In this document: positions 8,128 to 15,862 of the stretch, piece by piece
How the letters are laid out: every line of letters begins with the position of its first letter
Position numbering within the stretch: the stretch's first letter is position 1
Source: Alphaproteobacteria bacterium
GTDB taxonomy: Bacteria > Pseudomonadota > Alphaproteobacteria > Rhodobacterales > Rhodobacteraceae
Direction of reading: 5' to 3'
Assembly: GCA_024277955.1 (NCBI GenBank)
Contig: JAJRUE010000257.1
Location: 1 to 29,089 of the forward strand
Length of the DNA stretch: 29,089 bases
The notes under the pieces: model-generated
Database searches by the model: none
Told to the model about the DNA's origin: nothing
The model's input: only the letters and a program-made list of their open reading frames with translations
Made by a program: the position numbers and the translations under genes

Positions 8128-8238
8128 TGGGGCGGTCTGCGGCGATTTCGCTCCGATTTGTCGCAGCAGGCCATGTTTTACCGGCGCGCTCGACGCGATA
8201 AGCACATCAAAGTCCAAACGCAATCAATACGGTTTGCC

Positions 8239-9156
8239 ATGCAGATTTACTTGCCGATCGCCGAAGTATCCGTGAACGCCTTTCTCTTGCTGGGACTAGG
8301 CGGCATTGTCGGTATCCTGTCGGGCATGTTCGGCGTTGGCGGCGGCTTTCTGATGACACCGCTGCTGTTTTTCATCGGCATCCCGCCCGCCGTCGCCGTG
8401 GCCACCGAAGCGAACCAGATCGTCGCCTCGTCCTTTTCCGGGGTGCTGGCGCATTTGCGGCGCAAGACCGTGGACCTGCGAATGGGAATCGTGTTGCTGA
8501 TCGGCGGCCTTGTGGGCGCCTTTCTGGGGATTCAGCTGTTCAACTACCTGAAATCGCTGGGCCAGGTCGATCTGCTGGTGAAACTGTCCTATGTGGTGTT
8601 CTTGTCGATCATCGGCTCGCTGATGTTCGTGGAAAGCCTGCAGGCGATCCTGCGGTCGAAAAAGACCGGCGGCGCCCCGCCCAAACGCAAGAAACACACC
8701 TGGATCCACACCCTGCCCTTCAAGATGAAGTTCCGCACCTCGGGGCTTTACATTTCGGTCATCCCGCCGCTGCTGGTGGGGGTCGCGGTCGGCGTGCTGG
8801 CGGCGATCATGGGGGTCGGGGGCGGCTTTATCATGGTGCCGGCGATGATCTACCTGCTGGGGATGCCCACCAAGGTTGTGGTCGGAACCTCGCTTTTCCA
8901 GATCATCTTCGTCACCGCCTTCACCACGCTGGCCCACGCCACCACCAACTATACCGTCGACATCGCGCTGGCGCTGCTGCTGATGATGGGGGGCGTGGTC
9001 GGCGCCCAGATTGGCGCGCGGATCGGGCTGCGGCTGAACGCCGAACAACTGCGCATCCTGCTGGCCGTCATGGTGCTGGCGGTGGTGGCCAAGCTGGGAC
9101 TGGACCTGTTGCTGGAACCCTCCGAAGTCTTTTCGCTGGGCGGAGGAGCCGAATGA
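8239..9156 (+). CDS. TSUP (TauE/SafE) family permease, putative sulfite/sulfonate-related exporter
   Basis: A 305-residue inner-membrane protein with about eight membrane segments and the internal twofold repeat that defines TSUP. The repeat signature appears as GMFGVGGGFLMTP (29-41) and IMGVGGGFIMVP (190-201). A basic cytoplasmic loop (about 138-165) separates the halves. Characterised relatives move organosulfur anions or sulfite; the substrate here is not determined by sequence. The ATG at 8239 was chosen because it opens directly on a conserved-looking MQIYLPIAE start; an in-frame ATG at 8173 would add a basic 22-residue extension. It overlaps the next gene by four bases (ATGA). Confidence 0.88.
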   Translation: MQIYLPIAEVSVNAFLLLGLGGIVGILSGMFGVGGGFLMTPLLFFIGIPPAVAVATEANQIVASSFSGVLAHLRRKTVDLRMGIVLLIGGLVGAFLGIQLFNYLKSLGQVDLLVKLSYVVFLSIIGSLMFVESLQAILRSKKTGGAPPKRKKHTWIHTLPFKMKFRTSGLYISVIPPLLVGVAVGVLAAIMGVGGGFIMVPAMIYLLGMPTKVVVGTSLFQIIFVTAFTTLAHATTNYTVDIALALLLMMGGVVGAQIGARIGLRLNAEQLRILLAVMVLAVVAKLGLDLLLEPSEVFSLGGGAE

Positions 9157-9911
9157 TGCTGCGTCTTGTCGCCTTTTTCCTGCTGGCCGCCTTCCCCGCC
9201 CTGGGCGAAGAGGTCGTCGCCGGGCTTTCGCAGAACCGGATCGCCATCACCGCCAACTTTGACGGCTCTGAAATCCTGATTTTCGGCGCGGTCAAGCGCG
9301 AATCTCCGCCGCCCGATACCGACCCGCTGCAGGTGATCATCGCGGTGGCCGGACCGTCGGGCGAAGTCACCGTCCGGCGCAAGGAAAAGCGCTATGGCAT
9401 CTGGATCAACGTCGAATCGGTGGACGTGGACGAAGCGCCGTCGTTTTACGCGGTGGCAACCTCGGCCCCGTTCGATCAGGTGATCAGCGCCACCGAAGAC
9501 CTGCGCTACCGGGTGTCGATCCCGCAGATGATCCGGTCGGTGGGCGCGCCGATGGATGTCAAGAACGCCGAAAGCTTTTCCGAAGCGCTGATCCGCATTC
9601 GCACCGCGTCGGGCCTCTACCAGATGCACCCGGACACGGTGGAGGTCGAAGACGAGACCCTGTTCCAGACCTCGGTAGCGCTGCCCTCGAACCTGACCGA
9701 AGGCACCTATACCACGCGGATTTTCCTGACCCGTGGGGGCAAGGTGATTGACGAATTCGAAACCAATATCGACGTGCGCAAGGTCGGGCTGGAACGTTTC
9801 CTCTATAACCTGGCCCACGAACGCCCGCTGGTTTACGGCATCATGTCGCTGGTTATCGCCATCGTCGCCGGCTGGAGCGCCTCGGCCGTGTTCCGCTACC
9901 TCAAGTCCTGA
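9153..9911 (+). CDS. TIGR02186 family membrane-anchored periplasmic protein
   Basis: A 252-residue protein with a Sec signal peptide (residues 1 to about 18, ending FPALG), a periplasmic beta-rich domain containing QNRIAITANFDGSEILIFGAV and the pattern TRIFLTRGGKVIDEF, and a single C-terminal membrane helix (about 225-247) ending in the basic FRYLKS. This layout and sequence match the TIGR02186 family of unknown function, found almost only in alphaproteobacteria and usually beside a TauE/SafE permease. Translational coupling to that permease here (ATGA overlap) suggests a two-component unit in which this protein is an outward-facing accessory. A second ATG directly follows the first. Confidence 0.82.
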   Translation: MMLRLVAFFLLAAFPALGEEVVAGLSQNRIAITANFDGSEILIFGAVKRESPPPDTDPLQVIIAVAGPSGEVTVRRKEKRYGIWINVESVDVDEAPSFYAVATSAPFDQVISATEDLRYRVSIPQMIRSVGAPMDVKNAESFSEALIRIRTASGLYQMHPDTVEVEDETLFQTSVALPSNLTEGTYTTRIFLTRGGKVIDEFETNIDVRKVGLERFLYNLAHERPLVYGIMSLVIAIVAGWSASAVFRYLKS

Positions 9912-9931
9912 CCGCGAAGGCAGTGCTGAGC

Positions 9932-9978
9932 GCAAGGCGCTTGCAAGCGCCTTGCCAAGGTTTTTGCAAAAACCTTGG
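9932..9978. terminator. Twin 24-nt perfect palindromes after the TIGR02186 gene
   Basis: Positions 9932-9955 and 9955-9978 are each perfect 24-base palindromes sharing one base. The first has arms GCAAGGCGCTTG/CAAGCGCCTTGC and the second arms CCAAGGTTTTTG/CAAAAACCTTGG. Both centre on TTGCAA. The second arm supplies T-runs in both directions, so it could act as a bidirectional terminator between the converging TIGR02186 and SDR genes. The same twin architecture with other stems recurs at 20439-20485. Confidence 0.6.
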
Positions 9979-10017
9979 CCCGTGGCCCCCGCCCACCCGG
10001 CGGCCCGGCACCGGGGC

Positions 10018-10283
10018 TAGGGTCAAAACCCGATCACCCTGCACCGCCAGCGCGAATGGCGCGAAATGTCAGCGGTTCGGGACGCGCGCGACAGGGTGGT
10101 TCCCTTTCCAAGTGGCCCGCGCCGCTGAAATGAAGCGCCTTTCGTGCCCTTCGGGTTTGGCGGATTTCCGCCCCGACTGCGTTACAGGCCCCTGAAATAG
10201 GGGCACTATTCCTGCGGTCCTGTGCCTTGTCAGAACGGAAATCTGCCAAACTGGCGGTGCAGGGTGATCGGGTTTTGACCCTA
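10018..10283. mobile_element. MITE-like element: 31-bp perfect TIRs with a TA target duplication
   Basis: A 262-bp element (10020-10281) is bounded by perfect 31-bp terminal inverted repeats (10020-10050 and 10251-10281) whose outer ends read GGGTCAAAACCC. It is flanked on both sides by TA (10018-10019 and 10282-10283). The 200-bp interior has no plausible gene. It holds small stems such as GCCCCT-GAAAT-AGGGGC (10188-10204) and GGCGG-ATTT-CCGCC near 10159. A TA duplication with inverted termini is the hallmark of IS630/Tc1-mariner-type transposition, so this is probably a non-autonomous derivative mobilised in trans. The right end coincides with the SDR stop codon. No other copy was noticed in this window. 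The whole gap 9912-10280 is explained by this element and the palindromes at 9932-9978. Confidence 0.72.
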
Positions 10284-11018
10284 ACCGCGACCGATATAGG
10301 GCATCTTCGTCGCCATCACCGTCATGAACTGCACGTTGGCCGATAGCGGCAGGCTGGCCATGTGCAGCACCGATCGCGCCGCGTCCGCCACCTCCATGGT
10401 TTCCACCGGCGGCGCGTCGGGGTCGGCGCGCTTCTGACGCTCGATCAGCGCGTCCAGCAGCTCGGTCCGGGCGTTGCCGATGTCGATCTGGCCGCAGGCA
10501 ATGTCGAACGGCCGCCCATCAAGGCTGAGCGCGCGCGTCAGCCCGGTGATCGCGTGCTTGGTCGTCGTGTAGCCCACCGAGCCGGGTCGCGGCACATGCG
10601 CCGAGATCGACCCGTTGTTGATGATCCGCCCTCCTTGCGGAGCCTGCCGCCGCATCTGCCGGAAAGCCGCGCGCGCCGCCAGGAACATGCCGTTCAGGTT
10701 GACGTTGACCACCTCGAACCAGTCACCCGTCGAAACCTCGTCGATCGGGCCGGCGGGGCCGAAAATCCCGGCGTTGTTGAACAGCACGTCCAGCCGCCCG
10801 GCGCGCGCCGCAAAATCGGCAAACGCCCGGTCCACCGCCGCCGGATCGGTGACATCGGCGACCAGCACATGCGCGCCCGTGCGCCCGGCGGCGATTTCCT
10901 GCAGCCGGTCGCGCCGGCGCGCCAGCAGGCCCACCTGCCAGCCGTTTTCCAGAAACACCTCGGCGGTCGCGCGGCCGATGCCGGAACTGGCGCCGGTAAT
11001 CAGAATGCTGCGCATCAT
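10281..11018 (-). CDS. Short-chain dehydrogenase/reductase (SDR family oxidoreductase)
   Basis: A 245-residue classical SDR. The Rossmann cofactor motif is TGASSGIG (8-15), followed by the stabilising NNAG (81-84), a catalytic Ser at about S137 and YxxxK at Y150/K154. Arginines after the second strand (LLARRRDRL) favour NADP(H). The substrate is unknown. The gene starts one base after the helicase stop, so it is the distal gene of the minus-strand luxR-luxI-helicase run. Its TAG stop codon (10283-10281) is formed jointly by the flanking TA and the first base of the MITE-like element; without the insertion the frame would also end in TAG. Confidence 0.88.
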   Translation of the reverse strand: MMRSILITGASSGIGRATAEVFLENGWQVGLLARRRDRLQEIAAGRTGAHVLVADVTDPAAVDRAFADFAARAGRLDVLFNNAGIFGPAGPIDEVSTGDWFEVVNVNLNGMFLAARAAFRQMRRQAPQGGRIINNGSISAHVPRPGSVGYTTTKHAITGLTRALSLDGRPFDIACGQIDIGNARTELLDALIERQKRADPDAPPVETMEVADAARSVLHMASLPLSANVQFMTVMATKMPYIGRG

Positions 11019-11019
11019 C

Positions 11020-12570
11020 TCAGGTTCCTTCCTCGGGCGAAGTCAGCGCCAACGCAATAGCGGGCGTGTTCAGATCGTCGGTGGACAGCGGTTCGGACGG
11101 GCGCGCCAGCCGGTTGCGGGTCACCCAGATCAGCCGGGTCTGCGCCCGGGTGATCGCCACATAGGCCAGCCGTTTCCACAGCGCGATCCCGGCCTCGGTC
11201 CGCCCGGCGCGGCTGGCCGCCCACAGGTCGGGCGCAAAGACCTGCACCTGGTCCCACTGCGAACCCTGCGCCTTGTGGATCGTCACCGCCGCCCCATGCA
11301 GGAACGCCGCCCCCATGCGCGCCGCGTAGGGGATGAAGGGCTCTTCCTCGCCGGGCAGTTCGATCTTGATGATCGAGGCGGCGCTGACCTGCGGATCCTC
11401 GGCGCCGATCACGTGCAGGCGCGAAAACCCGGCGCGGGTGCCGGGACCGAGATAGATCGCCTGCGCCCCCTTGATCAGCCCGCGCGCCTCGAGATCGATG
11501 CGTTTCTTGCGGTGTTTCAGCGGCAGTTCGATTCCGTCGCAGATCAGCGGTTCGCCCGGCAGCAGCGCATCCGGAGGCGCCCCGTAGGCCGCGCGAAACG
11601 CCTGGATCAGCCGGATGCGGGTGACATTACGCCAGACCAGCGCCGGCGAACGCGCCATCAGGTCGGCCTGCATGCGCGGCGCCACCACCACGCGGTCATC
11701 GCGGCGCGCGGCCTCTTCGATCATCCGTTCGAACTGCGGAAACTCCAGGCTGTCGTCGGACAGGGCATGGGCCAGGTCCAGGATCGGGTTGTCCTGGGCC
11801 TGCCGGTGGATGCGGTGCAACTCGAGTACGCGCGGCGCGGGCAGTTTTTCGAACACCATGGTGCCCGACTGGTTCACCGGCGCCAGCTGGGCCGGGTCTC
11901 CGAACAGCACCAGGGTCGGAAATATCTCTTTCAGATCCTCGAACTGCCGATCGTCCAGCATCGAGCTTTCGTCCACGAAGCCCACGTCCAGCGGTTCCTC
12001 GCGCCGCTTCCAGCCGGTGATAAAGTCCGACCCGCGCAGACCGGCCGTCGCCAGCGCCCCGGGGATCGAGCGCATCGCGCGGTAAAATTCGAGCGCCCGG
12101 TCCAGCGCGGCGTCGCTCAGCCCCTCGACAGCGGGCCGGTCGTCGCCGCCGCCGGCCACCAGCCATTCGGCGACCTTTTCGTATTCCGGGTCGTAAACCG
12201 GCGTATACAGGATGCGGTGGATGGTGGTCGCCGGCACGCCCTGGGCGCGCAGCACGCTGGCCGCCTTGTTGGTGGGGGCCAGGATCGCCAGCGTGCGCTT
12301 GTCCTTGCGCCGGCGGCCCTCGTAATCGCCCGAAACGATGTCGACCCCGGCCTCCTCCACCGCCTGGTAGAGCCGCGCCAGCAGCATCGTCTTGCCCGAC
12401 CCGGCGCGCCCGATCACCGCCATGACCCCGTCGCCGCCGTCCGCGGGCGCGGTTGCGCGCGGGGTGGTCATGCTTTCTTCAAGGTCGATGCCGGCGGCGC
12501 GCATCAGTTCGGCGACGCGGTCGAACGCCTCGGCCTGGTCATCGGAAAATTGGAACAGCGCAACACCCAT
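11020..12570 (-). CDS. Superfamily 1 DNA helicase (RecD2/Dda-like ATPase)
   Basis: A 516-residue SF1B-type helicase. Visible motifs in order: Q-motif-like FSDDQAEAF near the N terminus, Walker A GRAGSGKT (54-61), motif Ia LAPTNKAA (97-104), Walker B VDES (199-202), motif III FGDPAQLAPV (223-232), motif V TIHKAQGSQWDQV (from about 430) and motif VI YVAITRAQTRL (470-480). This resembles the AAA_30/UvrD_C_2 arrangement of phage T4 Dda and of the RecD C-terminal half. It has no nuclease domain and no RecB/RecC neighbours, so it probably acts alone in DNA repair or replication restart. It lies 50 bases downstream of luxI, with its SD-like AGGG in the loop of a hairpin (12571-12592). Confidence 0.85.
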   Translation of the reverse strand: MGVALFQFSDDQAEAFDRVAELMRAAGIDLEESMTTPRATAPADGGDGVMAVIGRAGSGKTMLLARLYQAVEEAGVDIVSGDYEGRRRKDKRTLAILAPTNKAASVLRAQGVPATTIHRILYTPVYDPEYEKVAEWLVAGGGDDRPAVEGLSDAALDRALEFYRAMRSIPGALATAGLRGSDFITGWKRREEPLDVGFVDESSMLDDRQFEDLKEIFPTLVLFGDPAQLAPVNQSGTMVFEKLPAPRVLELHRIHRQAQDNPILDLAHALSDDSLEFPQFERMIEEAARRDDRVVVAPRMQADLMARSPALVWRNVTRIRLIQAFRAAYGAPPDALLPGEPLICDGIELPLKHRKKRIDLEARGLIKGAQAIYLGPGTRAGFSRLHVIGAEDPQVSAASIIKIELPGEEEPFIPYAARMGAAFLHGAAVTIHKAQGSQWDQVQVFAPDLWAASRAGRTEAGIALWKRLAYVAITRAQTRLIWVTRNRLARPSEPLSTDDLNTPAIALALTSPEEGT

Positions 12571-12592
12571 GCCCGGACCCTACAATCCGGGC
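12571..12592 (-). promoter_or_regulatory. Hairpin between luxI and the helicase start codon
   Basis: On the minus strand GCCCGGA pairs perfectly with TCCGGGC around an 8-base loop (TTGTAGGG), and the stem abuts the helicase ATG. The SD-like AGGG is thus displayed in the loop, 7-8 bases from the start codon. It could equally slow transcription leaving luxI. Confidence 0.5.
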
Positions 12593-12620
12593 CCGGCGGG
12601 TGCCAGCCGGTTTCGCGCCC

Positions 12621-13256
12621 TCAGGCGCGCTGCAGCTGCCGGGTGCGGCCGCGCGCGAACGACGCCGCGAACCATTGGCGCGAGGTCGCCCGCGACACCC
12701 CGACGCGGCGCAGAACCGGGGCCCAGGCGTCGGGCTTCATCTCCCACAGGCCGACGCTGATCCGCGCGCCCCCCTCGCCGGCGCCGCCAACCACGTCCGG
12801 CGCCACCTTCAGCATGCGGTAGATCCGTTCCATGCGCTGATCGAAGACACCGACGAAATGCGACAGGTGGAATTGCGCCATGATTTCGCCCGCGCCCAGC
12901 ACCAGCGCCGCCGAAACCTGCCGCCCGGCGTCCGGGGCCAGGCAAAACCGCGTGCATTCCCAGATCAGCGGGCTTTCGATCCGCACCCCGCCGGTGAGAT
13001 GCGAAAAATGGTCCGACACCATGGTCGGCCCCAGCGTCGGCAGAAACCGCATCGAGCCGCCGTGGCTGCCGTCGGGCCGCTGCCAGATCACGTAAAGCGG
13101 GTTCATCGCGTCGTATTCGTCGCGCTCTTCGCCGGTGCCGGTCACCGTCACATCCCAGTTCAGCCGGCGCGCGAACTGTTCGGCGCGGTGCTTGAACATC
13201 GAATGACGCAGGGTGGGGAACCGGGCAAGATCCTTGCCGTAAATGTATCGTAGCAT
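12621..13256 (-). CDS. luxI: LuxI-type acyl-homoserine-lactone synthase
   Basis: A 211-residue autoinducer synthase that makes an acyl-homoserine lactone from SAM and an acyl carrier (ACP or CoA). Conserved catalytic-half features are visible: a basic-aromatic N-terminal pattern (RAEQFARRLNWDV), the D-x-Y-D-x-x-NPxYVIW segment, GSMRFLPTLGPTM, and IWECTRFCL containing the invariant E-x-x-R. The C-terminal half (about 110-211) is variable, as usual, and does not reveal chain length. AGGAG sits 7 bases before the ATG. The partner regulator gene lies 118 bases upstream on the same strand, the common alphaproteobacterial luxR-luxI order. Confidence 0.93.
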   Translation of the reverse strand: MLRYIYGKDLARFPTLRHSMFKHRAEQFARRLNWDVTVTGTGEERDEYDAMNPLYVIWQRPDGSHGGSMRFLPTLGPTMVSDHFSHLTGGVRIESPLIWECTRFCLAPDAGRQVSAALVLGAGEIMAQFHLSHFVGVFDQRMERIYRMLKVAPDVVGGAGEGGARISVGLWEMKPDAWAPVLRRVGVSRATSRQWFAASFARGRTRQLQRA

Positions 13257-13344
13257 GCGGGGGCTCCTGTTCCGTCTGGATCAGGCAAGGCTAGGTCGCA
13301 ATGGTTACGCCTTCGCGAGCCATGCGCGCGCTGAGTCCGCGCTG

Positions 13345-13367
13345 ATTGTTAATGATTGCGAGACAAT
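13345..13367 (-). promoter_or_regulatory. Possible operator dyad upstream of luxI
   Basis: ATTGT (13345-13349) and ACAAT (13363-13367) form an inverted pair spanning 23 bases, 89 bases upstream of the luxI ATG and just after the luxR stop. Lux boxes are usually 18-20 bp dyads with longer arms, so this is a weak candidate only. Confidence 0.2.
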
Positions 13368-13374
13368 GCGCCGA

Positions 13375-14085
13375 TCAGACGACTATTATCCCCGAACTCA
13401 GCGCCCGAGCTACCGCATGGGTTGTATTGAGCGCCCCCAGTTTGTGCCGCGCCGCCTCGATATACACCCGCAAGGTATGTTCCGAGATCTGCAGCTCATC
13501 GGCGGCCTGGGCGCGGCTGAATCCCTTGGCCAGGTAGGTCATCGCGCTCAGTTCACGCGGCGACAATGCCGGAGTCTGGACCTTGGGGTCGCCGCTCTCG
13601 AATTCCAGCGCTTTTTTGTTGAACTCATGCGCAATCACCATCAGATCGCGCCCGTTCTTGTCGATGAAATCTTCCCAATCGGCGTCCGAACAGTTGTGAT
13701 TTGCGGTGAACAGAGCGAACTGGCCGTTCGGCCCGCGGATCGGAATCGTGTAGCCCTGATTGCCGACGCCGTAGGTGATCGCCTCTTGAAAAAACGCCCG
13801 CGCCGCCTTGCCGGACCAATCCAGCTGCTTCCAGTTAACCGGCGTAAAGCGTTGAAAACACCCGAATATCACCGGGTCCATCCGCAGGTAGTCCATTTCC
13901 AGGTAACGGTCCACCCAGTCGGAACTGTAGGTGCCCGCACCGAACCTTTCGCCGGCGCTGTTCACCCAGTGGTAAACGATATGCGCGATCGCGTAGTGGC
14001 GCCTGAGATCCTGCGTCGCGCTTTGCAGGTCCTCCAACCCTTCAGCGCGCTGCAACCCTTCGATTAGCTTTTCCAGTTTCGCCAA
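13375..14085 (-). CDS. luxR: LuxR-type quorum-sensing regulator
   Basis: A 236-residue regulator with an autoinducer-binding domain (about 10-165) and a C-terminal GerE/LuxR helix-turn-helix (about 172-232). The hallmark residues fall at the same numbers as in TraR: W57, Y61, D70, P71 and W85 in the ligand pocket, and E178 and G188 in the DNA-binding domain (SPRELSAMTYLAKGFS). The pocket glycine is G111 rather than G113. All ligand-contact residues are intact, so this is a true AHL receptor rather than an orphan with a lost pocket. The N-terminal 44 bases of the gene overlap the end of the upstream 68-aa gene. Confidence 0.93.
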   Translation of the reverse strand: MAKLEKLIEGLQRAEGLEDLQSATQDLRRHYAIAHIVYHWVNSAGERFGAGTYSSDWVDRYLEMDYLRMDPVIFGCFQRFTPVNWKQLDWSGKAARAFFQEAITYGVGNQGYTIPIRGPNGQFALFTANHNCSDADWEDFIDKNGRDLMVIAHEFNKKALEFESGDPKVQTPALSPRELSAMTYLAKGFSRAQAADELQISEHTLRVYIEAARHKLGALNTTHAVARALSSGIIVV

Positions 14086-14248
14086 TGTCCCAACCTGTCA
14101 CATTCCTCCCTTGCCCCTCCAGCGATGAAATCTCGGTCGCAGCCACGAGCGCCGCTTCATCGAGTTGGTCGGCAAGCGCCAAGAGCCCATTCTCCGTCGC
14201 AAAAGCCTTCAGATCCGAGAGCACGTCGAGTATCCAGTCATTTGCCAT
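14042..14248 (-). CDS. 68-aa small acidic protein overlapping luxR
   Basis: A 68-residue protein whose first 40 residues (WILDVLSDLKAFATENGLLALADQLDEAAL) form an amphipathic, mostly acidic helical stretch; the last 20 residues are polar and basic. It has no known domain that I recognise. The reading frame overlaps the luxR start by 44 bases, so the two are likely co-transcribed and coupled. AAGAGA precedes the ATG at a suitable distance. I recall similar short proteins upstream of luxR in Rhodobacterales genomes, but that is memory, not a search result. It could be a modulator of LuxR or simply a leader peptide. Confidence 0.6.
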   Translation of the reverse strand: MANDWILDVLSDLKAFATENGLLALADQLDEAALVAATEISSLEGQGRNVTGWDIGETGKANRRVAAR

Positions 14249-14330
14249 GTCAGTCTCTTTAAGATTAGTTAACAGGAAGTAAATACAACCTTAGCATGTG
14301 ACCAATTTTCGCGAAATTCACGAATTTATA

Positions 14331-14348
14331 CTCCCCAGAAATGGGGAG
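14331..14348. terminator. Hairpin between ccrA and the quorum-sensing genes
   Basis: CTCCCC-AGAAAT-GGGGAG, a perfect 6-bp stem in an AT-rich stretch about 80 bases upstream of the 68-aa gene. It may end transcripts coming from ccrA or be part of the promoter region for the quorum-sensing genes. Confidence 0.4.
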
Positions 14349-14405
14349 GCGGCGGTTTTCAAGCCGTTGAATCCATGCGTTCTGGCAAAACCGGGAAATC
14401 GGACA

Positions 14406-14432
14406 GGGTCGCAGGCCGCCCGCAGGCGACCC
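14406..14432 (-). terminator. Hairpin just downstream of ccrA
   Basis: On the minus strand GGGTCGC pairs with GCGACCC (14406-14412 with 14426-14432) around a 13-base GC-rich loop, 23 bases after the ccrA stop. There is no T-run. Confidence 0.4.
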
Positions 14433-14455
14433 GCCTCAACCGGTCATGCAGGGAA

Positions 14456-15751
<1,296 letters not shown>

Positions 15752-15808
15752 GGCGTCCTCGCTCCTGGTTGTTGTGCCGCATCGCAGAATCGCCGCGGCT
15801 TCACCGGT

Positions 15809-15837
15809 GGAATATCGCCGCCCGAGCAACTTTGCAA
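15809..15837 (-). promoter_or_regulatory. Candidate ccrA promoter
   Basis: On the minus strand TTGCAA (15837-15832), a 17-base spacer and TATTCC (15814-15809), giving a leader of about 50 bases before the GTG. The -35 is embedded in GTTGCAAAG, one base short of the TTTGCAAA half-site described for the PccR/RamB (ScfR) acyl-CoA-responsive regulators. That resemblance may be chance. Confidence 0.4.
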
Positions 15838-15862
15838 CAGGATCATGCCAGGTTTTGAAACT

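Noticed and set aside
9955..9978. TTTGCAAA inside the second palindrome as a PccR/RamB-type operator
   Set aside because: It lies at the end of an operon between converging genes, not at a promoter, and the whole 24-nt unit is better explained as a hairpin.
10615..12822. 735-codon plus-strand open frame opposite the SDR, helicase and luxI genes
   Set aside because: It crosses three real genes in antisense, is Arg/Gln/His-rich and has no recognisable domain or ribosome site.
15752..15829. Longer ccrA starting at the TTG at 15829
   Set aside because: The 26-residue extension is not homologous in character to the enzyme's N terminus, has no ribosome site and would overlap the candidate promoter.
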